From the NCBI RefSeq assembly GCF_905404315.1, contig NC_066311.1:5332001-5396000 (forward strand): a stretch of 64,000 bases of DNA. The letters are read 5' to 3'. Positions within the stretch are counted from its first letter, which is position 1. Each line of letters opens with the position of its first letter. The notes under the pieces are model-generated. The model saw only the letters and a list, made by a program, of their open reading frames with translations. It did not search any database and was not told the DNA's origin. The position numbers and the translations under genes were made by a program. The stretch comes from Leptidea sinapis (Eukaryota; Arthropoda; Insecta; Lepidoptera; Pieridae). Shown here in pieces: positions 12,401 to 21,930 of this stretch.

Positions 12401-15400
12401 GTTTTTAACTAAGTCTTCTTCTTTGGCCTTGCCTTAACGGGCTACATGGGGTCAGATTTCCTTATCATGCAGTGCCATGTAGTTCATTTGTTGCTGTACT
12501 CGTTAGTGAGGTCGACCCTTTTTGTTTCTAGTATCAGTGTAAATTTGTCTTGTATAATCCTATAATAATAATAATATAAATAATTCGAAAGGGCTTGACC
12601 AAACTTGAATACAATTCGGACCGGTAGATTTTAAGAAATCATAAAAAACTACGAAAAGAGTTTTATTTATGTGTTTTTTTATTAACTTTTGAACGGCTTT
12701 ACCGATCGGTTAAAAACTAATCAGCTCTTAACATAAAAAAACCGTCGATCGCCACTAAGCCGATATCGTTGACAAAAGAAAATCAATAAAAGTGTTTTTT
12801 TCCGAAATTACTTCGAAATTCCGAGTTCGATGAATTGAAACTAAAAGATTCTTTAGGAGGATCAAAATCTGCGTTGAATACCGCCAACCGCGTGAAAATC
12901 GGTTCATTCATTCAAAAGTTACTTATTGCCATTTTAAAATTAAAAAAATAGTGTTTTACTAAACTTTTATGAGACTTTTAAGCGCTTCGAGCTAACACAA
13001 ATTATATTTAAACAATTTGTTACGTTCTTAAAGTGATAACCTTCACTTCTAGGATTAATACACAAATAAAATTTGAAAACAAAATTTTATGAACGACCTC
13101 TGGCGTTCCGTGCCAGTGCTCTCTCAACTGAGCTAACCGCTCGAGTGACGCATCGTCATAAAATCTTGTTAGCTTTGTTCAACTCTCAGGTTGTGACTTC
13201 ATCTACATTCTACAGGATTTACTTTACAGTTGATAACCTGCTCAATCCCAATATTTGTATATAAGTAAATTGACTTGAGATGTCGCTCTTGTAAATCTAA
13301 ACACGAAAAAATTCTATTTTCGAGCTAAAAGAGCTCAAAATCGTCATAAGTACAATTTGCAGCGTTTAGGTATGGAATTAGCCGAAAGTTGCAGGGATGG
13401 CCTTTAGGGTTTTTTTATGAAAATTAGGGACGACTCGAGCAGGACGCTCAGCTGATGGTAATTGATACGCCCCACCCAGTACAATGCAGTGCCGCTCAGG
13501 ATTCTTGAAAAACCCAAAAATTCTGAGCGGCACTAAAATTGCGCTCGTCACCTTGAGACATAAAAAATTAAGTATCATTTGCCCAGTAATTTCACTACCT
13601 TCGGCGCCCTTCAGATCACGGCAGAAATAGGCGCCGTTGTGGTACCCATAATCTAGCCGGCTTCCTGTGCAAAGGAACACTGGTCAACCTTTTTCCTAAT
13701 TTTTTTAATAAACCCATGTCATATTTTTCAGATTGTTCAGTGAATCATTTGAAGAAGATCTGCAGACAATATTCGGTGCACTGTCAGCAAATCATCAAAA
13801 CCTGTTGTTTTCTGCTACTATCACAGAGGATGTTAGAAACTCCAAATACTTATCACTAAATAAGGAGGTAAGTTATTTTGATAATATTAATTTTTATCTT
13901 TATTCATAATTATCTGTGAAACGTATGTTTGGTTGTTAGGCATAAGCGCCCTCTTCTGGGAATTGGTAATAATATTTAATCTTAATCTGTTCGAAAGACA
14001 ATCTAGCAAAGACACTACACTGGCTTAACTGTAATAATTTGCAAACAAACCCACAGAAAACTAAAGTTAGGATCTTTCGTTTGCGAGAGCCAAAAATCAC
14101 ACCTCAAAAAATTAACGTCGAATATAACGACTGTGCTGTAGAAAGTTTCGAAATTTTTAGGACTTAACATTGAAAGTAAATTAAATTGGAAGGCACATAC
14201 AATAGAACTCAGTAAAAAGATAAGTAAATTCTCGTACACACTTTATGAGCTTTCAAAAGTCGCTGATAGACATAACTATACTGACAGCATATCATGGATT
14301 CGTTGTATCCAACTTACGTTACGGCATAATTTTCTGACGAAAAGAGATAATTTTTAAACCCCAAAAGAGCTGCATTAGGTCCATGTGTAAGTAGTCTTAA
14401 AATACCGGATAGTTATAAACCATTCTTTATTCGACTTAAAATTCTTACTTTGACCTCACTTTATATTTATGAAATAGCATTATTTGTAAAAAATAACCAT
14501 GATATATTTGTCAGAACATGTGAAATCCACAACATCAATTTGAGATGCAAGAATAGATTACGTTTACATGGTAGCAACACAGCTTCTATGTACTGTAATA
14601 GGGTTCTTGAAATGGCACCGAGATTATTTAACAAGCTACCAACCAATATCACAGATGTATCCAAATGTTTTGAGTTTTCTTTAGTGTTAATTCCGCCAAT
14701 ATTTGTCTTTAAACAATTCGACACGTGTTTCGCCTCTACACGAGGCACCCTCAGGACATGTTGAGTCGCGAAAATCTGGCACGAGACATGTTTAAAGACA
14801 AATATTGGCGAAATTAACACTAAAGAAAACTCAAAACATTTGGATAATTATGGATTTACGCAAAATAACGCCTACTTTAATAAATTTTCAATATCACAGA
14901 ACTTAATTTGACGTATTTTAAAAAGAAACTATTTAATCTTCTACTTACAAAATCGTACTATTCTATAAAAGACTTCTTTTCAGATGCTTCACTCAATTAA
15001 TTTAATAACTTACTAATGTTTTTACCAATAATTATTAAGATATCAATTTACTGACATTGTGTATGTTTATATTTCTTTGACAACTTGTTTTTAATTATTA
15101 TTTATACGCCATTGCATGCGGGCAAGTAATGGAGAACTTTATTGTGATTTGTAACATCTTATTTATACCCATGACTACAAATAAATGATGAAATGAAAAA
15201 GAAATGAAATGAAAATGTTTGGATGGAGTCGATATACATAATGCTTGCCACACTTGAACGCTGTCTCCGCTAAGCCTATCGTCCGTATCACTGCACTATT
15301 TAAAATTAGAATTAGATTAGAACGAGAATGCTCGCATCTGAGTGCACGAATATTTTAGGGATCCGGTGCACTAAAGCTCATCAGTCTCCATAAGTCTAGG

Positions 15401-18400
15401 ATAACGCCTGATGAGTAGGAGAGCTGGAAGTGATGGGTAAGGACAGACGCGGGTTCAGTGGAGCACGTGTCCGTAACGATTTATTGATGTCCAAGGTGAA
15501 AAACGCCTCAAATACCACGCCATGCCCGTATATTAACATCAGTGTTGAAGTACTTTGATCAACCAGAGTATAGTTGGACTCGATAAGAGAGTATAAGAGA
15601 TCACCTTTGCATCAGTATAGGTTATAGGTAATCACGGGCTATTCTCCGCAACTCGTTATCTCTTGGTGAACTGAAGGATCAATTCTTATTGTATGAGCTA
15701 ACAATATTTTATCTTTATCAATTCTGTTATTTCAGAAATTAACAACACCTAAATCCTTAGCTTCCTGTTCTTTTAAGAGATTCACTAAATTTTAGAAATT
15801 AACAACATGGTCGGAAACTGATACCCAGTTGACTGTATCTACCCTGGACCAACGGTATGTGGTGTGTCCTGCGTACGCCAGGGACGTGTATTTAGTGCAG
15901 ACGTTGAGGAAATATCGGGAAACCAAACCCAGTTCACATGTTATTGTCTTTACGGACACAAAGAAGTAAGTTTTATATTATGTATTAATATTGATTGTAA
16001 TGTTTACAAACTTAAAACCTACTTTACCAACTAAACATGGGCTCTATGTGGGTATGGGTGTGTGTGTGGTATATTCTCTACTTCTGATGTAATCAAGGTG
16101 GGAGCATATTTTTTAGTCAACATAAACAATAAGTCATTTTAAAATTAAATTATATTTATTTTTATGAATGAGCAAGCGCGCGTACAAGAAACCTGATGAG
16201 TCTAGGTGGAATAAGTTCCTTGAAAACCACACTGTCAAGGAACGGCATACATCCAGACAGTGACATTTTAGTAAAGTGTGGTGGAATTCGGGCTGGGATC
16301 AGCTCTTCAGAGCACTCCCCGAGTAACGCCGTAGAAGATATTGACTTATTTTTAGTGTCTTATCAAATCCAGTAAAAATACAAATATCTTCTTCTAGAGA
16401 GTGTCAAGTACTATCAATGATGCTGAACGCAATCGGTATGGACAATGTGTGTTTGCACGGCTTCATGAGGCAGAAAGAGAGGGTGGCAGCTCTCACCCAG
16501 TTCCGGAGTAATCTCAAGTGTACGCTGATAGCAACCAATGTAGCGGCCAGAGGACTTGACATTCCCTCCGTAGATCTTGTGGTCAATCATAAGCTTCCAT
16601 TGGAGCCTAAGGAATACATCCACAGGTATGACAGTGATAATGGAAAAAAGTACGTTTAAAATCGATAAATTCAGAGAGTTAGAAAATGTTGACATAACCA
16701 TAAATTCTATATATATATGAATAAAGACATTCTCGCAAAACCTCTAAGGTTTATGTGCGAGCGGTAAGTTCGCATTACAATAATTATTTTCATTACTTAA
16801 GGCTTTATATAACAAGTAGTAATAATCAAATATACTTTATAGGTATTCCTGCTGTGTTTCAGTTGGAGATGTTCATCTCTTTCACGCTTTGTTCGTCTAT
16901 ACGCTAGTAAGGTTATGATTCTGTTGTTGGTTAGGTTTCTGTAATAGTTAAATGGTTGTATAAGTATTATGAAGTATCGTGATCTTCTTAATATTAATAA
17001 TTAATATAGCCTGTCAACGAAGCCACAGGTTAACCGACAATATGCTTCTTTCTTAAACCTTCAATGTGAATCCAATCAAAGACGAATGACTTACAATCGT
17101 TGACACTGACGTTCACTTCAATGATGGGGATAATTTTATTTAAGTGGTCTTATGGTGGAATTCGTAAGCAGGTGTCAGGTCAAACAACTCAATGGAACAC
17201 TCCCCGTCATAAAGCTATTGTCAAATTGACAGCGAACCGAAAGCGTCGCGAAGCGTGTTCATTTTGTTTTGTATAGTATCGTTTGAATTTAGTCACAAAG
17301 CGAAAGGAAACCGAATACGTGACGAACCGAAACGTGTGTCACGGACCGTACAAAACAAAATATGAGAGCGCGCGAAGCGAGGCATGAGCGAGATAGTTGT
17401 ATTAGCTGGCTTTGTATCATCATCATCAGCTGGAAGACATCCACTGCTGGACCAAGGCCACCCCCAGAGATCTCCACGACGATCGGTACTGCGCTGCCCT
17501 CATCCAACGAATTCTAGCGATCTTGACCAGATCGTCGCTCCATCTTGTGCATCCTAACAACACTGCGTCTTCCGGTACGTGGTCGCCATTCTAGGAATTT
17601 TCTACCCCACCGGCCATCTTTCCGTCGAATTATGTGCCCTGCCCACTGCAACTTCAGTTTCATAATTTGGGCTATGTCGGTGACTTTGGTTCTCCTACGG
17701 ATCTCCTCATTTCTGATTCGATCTCGCAGGGAAACTCGAAGCATAGCCATCTCCATTGCCCTCTGAGCGACTATGAGCTTTCTTGGCTTTGACTTCTGAC
17801 TATGTGTTTGTATGCACGACGTCAAACAGAGACCGAATGAGAGACGCGAAGCAAGAGCGAATGCGAGACGCGAAGCAAGAGCGAATGCGAGACGCGAAGC
17901 AAGAGCGAATGCGAGACGCGAAGCAAGAGCGAATGCGAGACGCGAAGCAAGAGCGAATGCGAGACGCGAAGCAAGAGCGAATGCGAGACGCGAAGCAAGA
18001 GCGAATGCGAGACGCGAAGCAAGAGCGAATGCGAGACGCGAAGCAAGAGCGAATGCGAGACGCGAAGCAAGAGCGAATGCGAGACGCGAAGCAAGAGCGA
18101 ATGCGAGACGCGAAGCAAGAGCGAAGCGCGACGGTTGTGTTTATTTACAAAACTTTGACACGAGTGGCGTCACGGAACGCTTTGATTTCGGTTTGCTGTG
18201 TCTACTTTGTAGTATGACGTCTACATTTCGGTTCGCATTCTCCATGCTTTCATTTCGGTTCGGTTCGCATTTATGTTTGACAATAGTAGGATACTACTGG
18301 ATCCCTTTGGATAGCTTTAAGCATAAGATACATATTTCTTCATTCATAGGATATATAATAGTTTTGAGGGTAAATGTATACACTTTTATAATAAAGTCCC

Positions 18401-20580
18401 AGCCACTGTTCAGGCATAATCTATAAATAAATTTAATTTTTTTATATAAAAATAGATATGTCGTAAATCCTACTACTCCACAGCTGAATATCTAAGTGAT
18501 CCGACAGCCTGGGTTTAGATTATGATTATTTTATAGCTGTAGCAATGACAACATATAGAATAGAAATTTGAATAGAAAGAGCGAAAAAAAATGCTGGGAG
18601 AGTTTCTGATGCCGCTTCTTCCATATCCGCCATTTGTTTCCGAAGCGGTAGTAGTGTCTAGTATAGTAGAAATGATATCAAAAAGAATTCTAAAGGAATA
18701 AATTTTGAGAAAATAAATGCCTTTTAAGAAATAATTAAGTTGATATTGTGTTCACAGAGTTGGTCGTACGGCGCGCGCCGGTCGCTCCGGTCTGGCCGTG
18801 TCACTGATAACTCCCTACGATATACTGCGGCTCGGAGAAATTGAAGACAACATCAAAACTAAACTGAGCGAATATAAGATTGATGGTAACAAATTTAAGA
18901 TTTCATAAACGAGACAATTTAATAAATAACGTATAACATACTTATATAATAGTGAGTAAGCAGTTACTGACATTTTTGCGATGTCTAAGCAACGCGTTTT
19001 ATACGAAATCTCAATACTACATTCAGACGAAAATAAAATTGTATAATATAAACACGAAAACACTAAATCAACCACACCATCACTCGCCTACACTTATACA
19101 TACATACACACACCTCTTAAATACTATTATTATTAAATAATACTAGTAATTATTATTTTTAACCCTTAATTGGCATATTTGTAAGTCTATTGTAATGTTA
19201 TACTATAAAGCTGTCGGATTATTAGTATATAAATAAAACTAGCTGACCCGACAGACGTTGTTCTGTACATAATAAATAAAATACTGTTTTTTTATGAATT
19301 TGGCAATACTATTTCATAAAATTAAGAATTATTTCGTAAAATATGCTTCCTGTTGTTATAATTATGAAATTTTTTTACAGCATAACTGTCAATCTGTGTA
19401 TCAAATATCAATAAATTACTCATAGAAAACTAATATTCGAAATAAAAAAAGTATGGGTGCCAAATCGAAATAAAAACTATCCTTTCTCTCATGTTAGCCT
19501 AATTGACTCCATGAAATAAACCCTATTAAAATCCGTTCATTAGTTTTGGAGTTCACTGGTACTCATACGAAATGGATCTTCATAGAAGAATAATAATTGC
19601 CTCAATAGCTGACATGCATAAACTTCTTTTCGAAAATAATTTTATTGTCCTTAAGAGATTGTGGTCGATGATGTTGAAGATGAATAAAGAAATTTCATTT
19701 CATTCTATAGTTAGAGAATTAAAAAAAACGTTTTAAGTACAGTATTTTCAAAATTATTCTTTTTTTTTTCAGATGAGGAAGCGGTGAAGGTATTTACTAC
19801 AGTGAGCGTAACTCGCAGAGAACAGGAAGCTCAGCTTGACAACGAAGAGTTTGAGCAGAGAAAGAAGAACTACAGGGTCAAGCGATGGATCATGGCCGGA
19901 GTGGACCCGGACGAGATGGAACAGGGGTGAGCATGATACATGAGCATACAATTACGAGAAAGTACTGCTTAATAATTATTCCTTTTCAAATATATTTTGA
20001 GAAAATATTGCAAATGAGACTTAACATCTTATATCTCAAGGTGACGAGCGCAATTGTAGTTCAGCTCAGAATATTATCAGGACAGGGCGTATTAATTACC
20101 TAGTTTTAGTTTCAAGTGTAACGTCGCGTCAAAACGGTTCTGTCAAATAATATTGAAAAATGAAGATTTTATTTTCGTTATACTTATTACCTATAAGGTC
20201 TGCCTATTCAATTTTGATGTGATTTCTTTATTTAAGTGTTGGAATTAAAAGTATATATATTGATATTTTTTTCTTACAGGTTGGAAGAGATGCGCCGTAA
20301 GCGAATTAAAGCAGCGAAGAAAGCGAAATTAGCTAAAATAAAGGAGATTCAAGCTCAAACAAAGAAAGAGGAAGAGAGAGAAAACGAACGCTTACAAAAT
20401 AATGAGACGGAAGATATTGACGTATCAATCAAACAGGGTTTGAAAAAAGTGAACAAAACGCTGATGAAGAAAGATGAACGGTTTAAGAATGTGATTGGAA
20501 AGATCAGTAAAATAAAACGGAAAGCTGAGAGAGTTAGGCAGAAAGATGGAGACTCTAAGAAGAAAAAGGGAGTTAAATAA
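3441..20580 (+). CDS. DDX49: DDX49/Dbp8-type DEAD-box RNA helicase, nine exons
   Basis: This is an ATP-dependent RNA helicase of the nucleolar DDX49/Dbp8 family, which acts in small-subunit ribosome biogenesis (family knowledge). Coding exons are 3441-3516, 3590-3783, 4423-4634, 13732-13867, 15796-15965, 16398-16625, 18758-18885, 19773-19926 and 20280-20580. All have GT/AG borders and consistent phases, giving 532 residues against about 480 in human. Visible motifs are: the Q motif with Gln34; motif I AKTGSGKT (about 51-58); motif Ia PTHELA (83-88, His where the family has Arg); DEAD (157-160); SAT (188-190); ATNVAARGLDIP (motif V, about 308-319); and HRVGRTARAGR (motif VI, 338-348). The last exon is a Lys/Glu-rich, probably coiled-coil tail. 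Intron 3 (9.1 kb) carries a LINE and other repeats. The acceptor of exon 5 is duplicated 60 nt upstream with an in-frame stop. I saw no disabling lesion. Confidence 0.93.
3784..4422 (+). other. DDX49 intron 2
   Basis: A 639-bp AT-rich intron between the exon coding motif Ia and the exon coding the DEAD box. It begins GTTGGG and ends TTGTTACAG. I see no gene, RNA or recognisable repeat in it. Confidence 0.6.
4635..5103 (+). other. DDX49 intron 3, proximal part
   Basis: AT-rich intron sequence without coding signal. Near 4841-4874 is a short block, GGCTGTATGGGCTTGAACCC followed by TTTGCCTGTCC, that resembles one at about 52978-53006. It is a small dispersed repeat of unknown type. Confidence 0.4.
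5104..5213 (+). repeat. SINE-like repeat family A, left half, split by a LINE
   Basis: It starts GGGACGAGACGAGCAGTATG and continues through ATACACCCTGCCCATTATAATG and GACGGCACT, collinear with the copies at 13411-13690 and 50664-50965. The copy resumes at 10021 after the LINE at 5214-10010, and the decamer CGACGGCACT (5204-5213) recurs at 10011-10020. Repeat A was therefore present before the LINE jumped into it. Confidence 0.8.
5290..6445 (-). pseudogene. LINE ORF2, C-terminal part: RNase H and CCHC region
   Basis: From 6445 the open frame reads through the end of the RT thumb into an RNase H domain. Visible are LRIYTDGSK (first Asp), the segment VVIKEAASAI where the family usually has a Glu helix, FLSDSMAVLTAL (Asp) and WIKGHSGSLGDDAADELA (His and Asp). 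It stops at 5573 by frameshift. Further reading needs at least two frame changes and reveals a zinc-knuckle-like CRGC...HVILEY, in which the last Cys of the usual C-C-H-C pattern is Tyr. The 55316-55910 copy keeps Cys at that place. This part is joined to the upstream half by a frameshift near 6590-6600, in a run of seven A residues on the minus strand. Confidence 0.8.
6553..8875 (-). pseudogene. LINE ORF2, N-terminal part: endonuclease and reverse transcriptase
   Basis: The frame is open from about 8875 (LLKLIQINLQHS, the usual Asn-containing start of APE-like endonucleases) down to 6553. Endonuclease motifs seen are SADSNAHYTIWGS and CSDHRWI. The catalytic Glu of the expected QEPW motif is Ala (QAPW), predicting loss of nicking activity. 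RT motifs include FIPKPGKSDYTNPKSYRPIS, GAFIDIEGAFD, PQGGVLSPLLW and YADD, which is intact. The frame ends early by a homopolymer frameshift; downstream RT thumb and RNase H sequence continues in another frame at 6445. The stretch before the first ATG at 8799 is clearly coding, so the annotated first Met is not the true start. Confidence 0.85.
8860..9985 (-). pseudogene. LINE ORF1, frameshifted
   Basis: This is an RNA-binding-type ORF1 upstream of ORF2. A basic, Pro-rich N-terminal part (about 9985-9695, reading RPRGKRAGRN and KRARRDDTLSP) is separated by a frameshift near 9695 from a conserved block containing KLWCEDTYAVEWLKKTVSKI and WYNVRTWSLYHILEPD. That block resembles the DUF4780-type domain seen in ORF1 of insect I-group LINEs. 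A second frame change near 9030 is needed to reach the end just before ORF2. No initiator Met lies between the element edge and the first coding block, which suggests 5' truncation. The domain name is from memory of the family and is not certain. Confidence 0.65.
10011..10056 (+). repeat. SINE-like repeat family A, right part after the LINE
   Basis: CGACGGCACTACAACTATGC is followed by CTCATCACCTTGAGACATAAG, which continues repeat A where the left half stopped at 5213. The first ten bases duplicate 5204-5213. An apparent ATG-initiated ORF1 start on the minus strand at about 10046 belongs to this repeat and not to the LINE. Confidence 0.75.
10057..11100 (+). other. DDX49 intron 3, unassigned segment
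   Basis: AT-rich sequence with small random open frames (for example 10753-11025) and no family match that I recognise. Possible decayed repeat pieces start with CTAGCTGACCTG at about 10068. Confidence 0.35.
11101..11640 (-). repeat. LINE 3' end, family E
   Basis: On the minus strand a 67-residue remnant reads TRNKGLLVTNSSRLHRIHNS and FKGKCIHFYNKVPA. This is the characteristic extreme C-terminus of a non-LTR reverse transcriptase ORF (before a KKMALS/KKxL tail), followed by a 3' UTR with GAGAGTTTTTTGCGCCGCTT. An inverted copy of the same 3' end lies at 18345-18740. It is a 5'-truncated, inactive copy. Confidence 0.65.
11641..13059 (+). other. DDX49 intron 3, unassigned segment
   Basis: I see no gene. 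The composition is AT-rich with scattered stops in all frames. A part around 12640-12980 (GAACGGCTTTACCGATCGG, GTTGACAAAAGAAAATC) looks like an old dispersed repeat, but I have no second copy in the window to confirm it. Confidence 0.35.
13060..13260 (-). repeat. tRNA-derived SINE copy plus linked repeat
   Basis: On the minus strand, 13150-13080 reads like a tRNA head: TGGTTAGCTCAGTTGAGAG-like A box and a region before CGTTCATAAAATTTTG corresponding to the head of the better copy at 51535-51690. The adjoining stretch 13140-13260 (CAACTCTCAGGTTGTGACTT, CTTTACAGTTGATAACCTGC) is the same as the arms of the palindrome at 51040-51900. Pol III activity cannot be judged. Confidence 0.5.
13411..13690 (+). 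repeat. SINE-like repeat family A, near-complete copy
   Basis: It runs from an A/T-rich edge and GGGACGACTCGAGCAGGACG through TTGCGCTCGTCACCTTGAGA to GCTTCCTGTGCAAAGGA, the full block order of the family. It contains an internal inverted pair, GTGCCGCTCAGGATT and AATTCTGAGCGGCAC, about 20 bp apart, that would fold as a hairpin in every good copy. It lies 42 bp before DDX49 exon 4. Confidence 0.8.
13990..14995 (+). pseudogene. LINE reverse-transcriptase C-terminal fragment
   Basis: In DDX49 intron 4. Conceptual reading with several frame changes gives LAKTLHWLNCNNLQTNPQKT, FEFLGLNIESKLNWKAHTIE, the block GPCVSSLKIPDSYKPFFIRL, LKILTLTSLYIYEIALF and APRLFNKLPTNITDVSKCFE, and ends in KKKLFNLLLTKSYYSIKDFF. 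These are the thumb and C-terminal regions of a jockey/CR1-like non-LTR reverse transcriptase. It is broken by stops and frameshifts and interrupted by a fold-back insert at 14663-14852. Confidence 0.7.
14663..14852. repeat. fold-back insert, inverted copies of repeat F
   Basis: The left arm CCAAATGTTTTGAGTTTTCT...GCCAATATTTGTCTTTAAAC is the reverse complement of the right arm GTTTAAAGACAAATATTGGC...AGAAAACTCAAAACATTTGG; each arm is about 55-60 bp, with roughly 75 bp between. Pieces of the same repeat occur singly at 21935-22090 (including CCTCGTGTAGAGGCGAAACA) and at 42520-42562. The segment sits inside the LINE remnant and would form a strong hairpin. Confidence 0.7.
14996..15795 (+). other. 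DDX49 intron 4, distal part
   Basis: No gene is supported. The last 60 bases hold a decoy splice acceptor: the first 12 bases of exon 5 (AAATTAACAACA) also occur at 15736-15747 right after TTATTTCAG. Using that site would add 20 codons ending in TAG. Confidence 0.6.
16185..16310 (+). repeat. fragment of dispersed repeat B
   Basis: The string CCTTGAAAACCACACTGTCA followed by CATCCAGACAGTG matches the end of repeat B at about 25150-25200 (CCTTGAAAACCGCACTGTTG, CATCCAGATGGTG). It is a short, degraded piece in DDX49 intron 5. Confidence 0.45.
16700..16870 (-). repeat. dispersed repeat shared with 61950-62100
   Basis: About 140 bp are nearly identical to 61956-62098, including TCGCAAAACCTCTAAGGTTT, ATGTGCGAGCGGTAAGTTCG and TAGGTATTCCTG. 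In the second copy the adjoining minus-strand sequence encodes a LINE-like C-terminus, so this is probably a LINE 3' tail. Confidence 0.6.
17412..17810 (-). pseudogene. RTE-clade LINE, 3' fragment
   Basis: On the minus strand a 103-codon frame reads MLRVSLRDRIRNEEIRRRTK, the block VTDIAQIMKLKLQWAGHIIR and DGRWGRKFLEWRPRTGRRSV, the very characteristic end of RTE reverse transcriptases in Lepidoptera. The rest (RSSWRSLGE-like, then the CAGCAGTGGATGTCTTCC tail and an ATGATG run) follows with a frame change near 17530. It is 5'-truncated and inactive. Confidence 0.8.
17829..18126 (+). repeat. 24-bp tandem repeat array, about 12 copies
   Basis: The unit GAGCGAATGCGAGACGCGAA plus GCAA repeats almost perfectly with period 24. 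Because 24 is a multiple of three, every frame stays open and gives artificial open frames with Ala-Arg-Arg-Glu or Met-Arg-Asp-Ala-Lys-Gln-Glu-Arg units on both strands. The array is GC-rich relative to its surroundings and lies in DDX49 intron 6. Confidence 0.9.
18345..18740 (+). repeat. LINE 3' end, family E, inverted relative to 11101-11640
   Basis: It contains GTATACACTTTTATAATAAA, GTCCCAGCCACTGTTCAGGC and CCGCTTCTTCCATATCCGCC (with small changes), matching 11217-11530 on the opposite strand. It ends just before DDX49 exon 7 (18758), so only about 17 bp separate repeat and acceptor region. Confidence 0.65.
18886..19772 (+). other. DDX49 intron 7 with Helitron-like fragment
   Basis: Non-coding. 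A Helitron-like fragment starts at about 19240 (CTAGCTGACCCGACAGACGT) and runs to about 19570. The rest is AT-rich and contains no supported gene. The intron ends with a long pyrimidine tract before exon 8. Confidence 0.5.
20008..20100 (-). repeat. SINE-like repeat family A, short fragment
   Basis: It contains GAGACTTAACATCTTATATC, TCAAGGTGACGAGCGCAATT and CAGGGCGTATTAATTACC in family order, with the middle shortened. It lies in DDX49 intron 8. Confidence 0.65.
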
Positions 20581-20581
20581 A
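20576..20581 (+). terminator. DDX49 poly(A) signal candidate
   Basis: AATAAA overlaps the DDX49 TAA stop codon (20578-20580). If used, the 3' UTR would be extremely short, about 20-30 bases. The next downstream candidates are weak variants. Confidence 0.35.
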
Positions 20582-20773
20582 TTTAATATATATTAATTAT
20601 CCTTTGAACTTGTTTTATTGAAAGATATATTTACCAACTTTTAAACTAGTATGCTGTATTGGTGATGCTGACGAGTGCGATAAGGGTAGCGAGAGTGTCA
20701 CGATCAAAGCGCAACGTGCGTTTCATATGACGTTATTCAATACACTTACGACGAAAGAAACTTGACTATCAAC

Positions 20774-21243
20774 TAGAGATGAAACGGATAGCTGTTTGGC
20801 CGGATACCATGTGGCCGAATATCCGGCGGTACTTAGCCGTTTGGTGTATCGCACACAAACTTGCGTAGGCGGCGCGCGAACTATCGAGTAGACTCGGTTC
20901 TTTTCGTTAATGAGCGAAGTTAGCAACCTCTCAATGCAGAGAAATTAGTATTTATCCACCATAATTTGCGTTTAGTGCAGTATGAGTACTAATTAATTAT
21001 TTTTTTTTCTATTACATTCATTTACTATGGTGTGATTAAAAATTTACAACTAAAACTAATTATATTTCTTAAGTGATACTAAAACTAACTAAATAAAGCA
21101 AATAATTACTTAAAAATATATTTTTTTATACAGATTTTTTTTAATTCGGCCTAATGCCCGGCCGAACAGTAGGTAGTTATCCGGTATTCGGCCGGCTAGT
21201 ATTAAGGCCGCCGGACAATTACCGGATATCCGTTTCATCTCTA
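20774..21243. mobile_element. hAT-like MITE
   Basis: A 470-bp segment with terminal inverted repeats TAGAGATGAAACGGATA (left) and its reverse complement (right). TAGAGATG-type ends are typical of hAT elements. The flanking octamers CTATCAAC (20766-20773) and CTATACAC (21244-21251) match at 6 of 8 positions, the length expected for a hAT target duplication. The interior has repeated CCGG/GGCCGAAT motifs and no transposase. Confidence 0.7.
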
Positions 21244-21564
21244 CTATACACCTCTCAACGCTAACACACAAATTGGTATTACAATAATAATTTATTAGTC
21301 ACACACAGAAATTAGTTTAATACAATATCGCATAAGTACATCTTATATAAAATACTTCTAATGTTAGTAAAGCGAATTTTATTCGTGATTATAACATAAA
21401 TCATTGTGTTTGTAAATGTATTTTGACATTCCCAAAATTAAGGTTTTTTCTGAAAAATAAAATATAATTTCTGAAATATATAAGGTATACATGCAGGAAA
21501 CAAATGGTATGGTACTAGATCTGCGATTAGGGAGATCACCTACATTCAAGGTACCAATGGGAGG

Positions 21565-21838
21565 CTCCATTACATTATGGGTACCATAACAGCGCCTATT
21601 TCTGGCGTCAAGCAGTAATGTATAAACATTATTGTTTTTCGGTCTCAAGGGCGCCGTAGCTAGTAAAATTACTGGGCAAATGAGACTTAAAATATTGTCT
21701 CAAGGTGACGAGCGCAATTATTGTACTGCCGCTCAGAACTTTTAGGGTTTTTCAAGAATCCTGAGACGAACTGCATTGTAATGTGCAGGGCGTATCATTT
21801 ACCATCAGCTTAACGTACTGCTCATCTCGTCATCTTCA
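21565..21838 (-). repeat. SINE-like repeat family A, near-complete copy
   Basis: It starts GGGAGGCTCCATTACATTAT and ends CATCTCGTCATC followed by an A-rich tail, the mirror of the copies at 13411 and 50664. It lies between the DDX49 and Tollip genes. Confidence 0.75.
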
Positions 21839-21930
21839 AAAAAAAAACAAACCTTAATTTCGCTTTATCGTTCACAACTTATTTATTATTGTGATACCCT
21901 ATTTGACTGAATACATAACACAAAACAAAT

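Larger units (their letters stand above)
17215..18286. mobile_element. inverted-repeat element carrying a LINE fragment and a 24-bp array
   Basis: The two ends are inverted copies: CTATTGTCAAA at 17215 with GCGAACCGAAA close behind, and the reverse complement (TTCGGTTCGGTTCGCA ... TTTGACAATAG) ending at 18286. Between them lie a minus-strand RTE-type LINE 3' fragment (17412-17810) and a 24-bp tandem array (17829-18126). There is no transposase, so it would be a non-autonomous element. I did not identify a clear target duplication, and the superfamily is unknown. Confidence 0.5.

Noticed and set aside
17783..18426. Long open frames over the 24-bp array on both strands
   Set aside because: The period is a multiple of three, so frames stay open by construction. 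The products are pure repeats of seven or eight residues and the region is a DDX49 intron.
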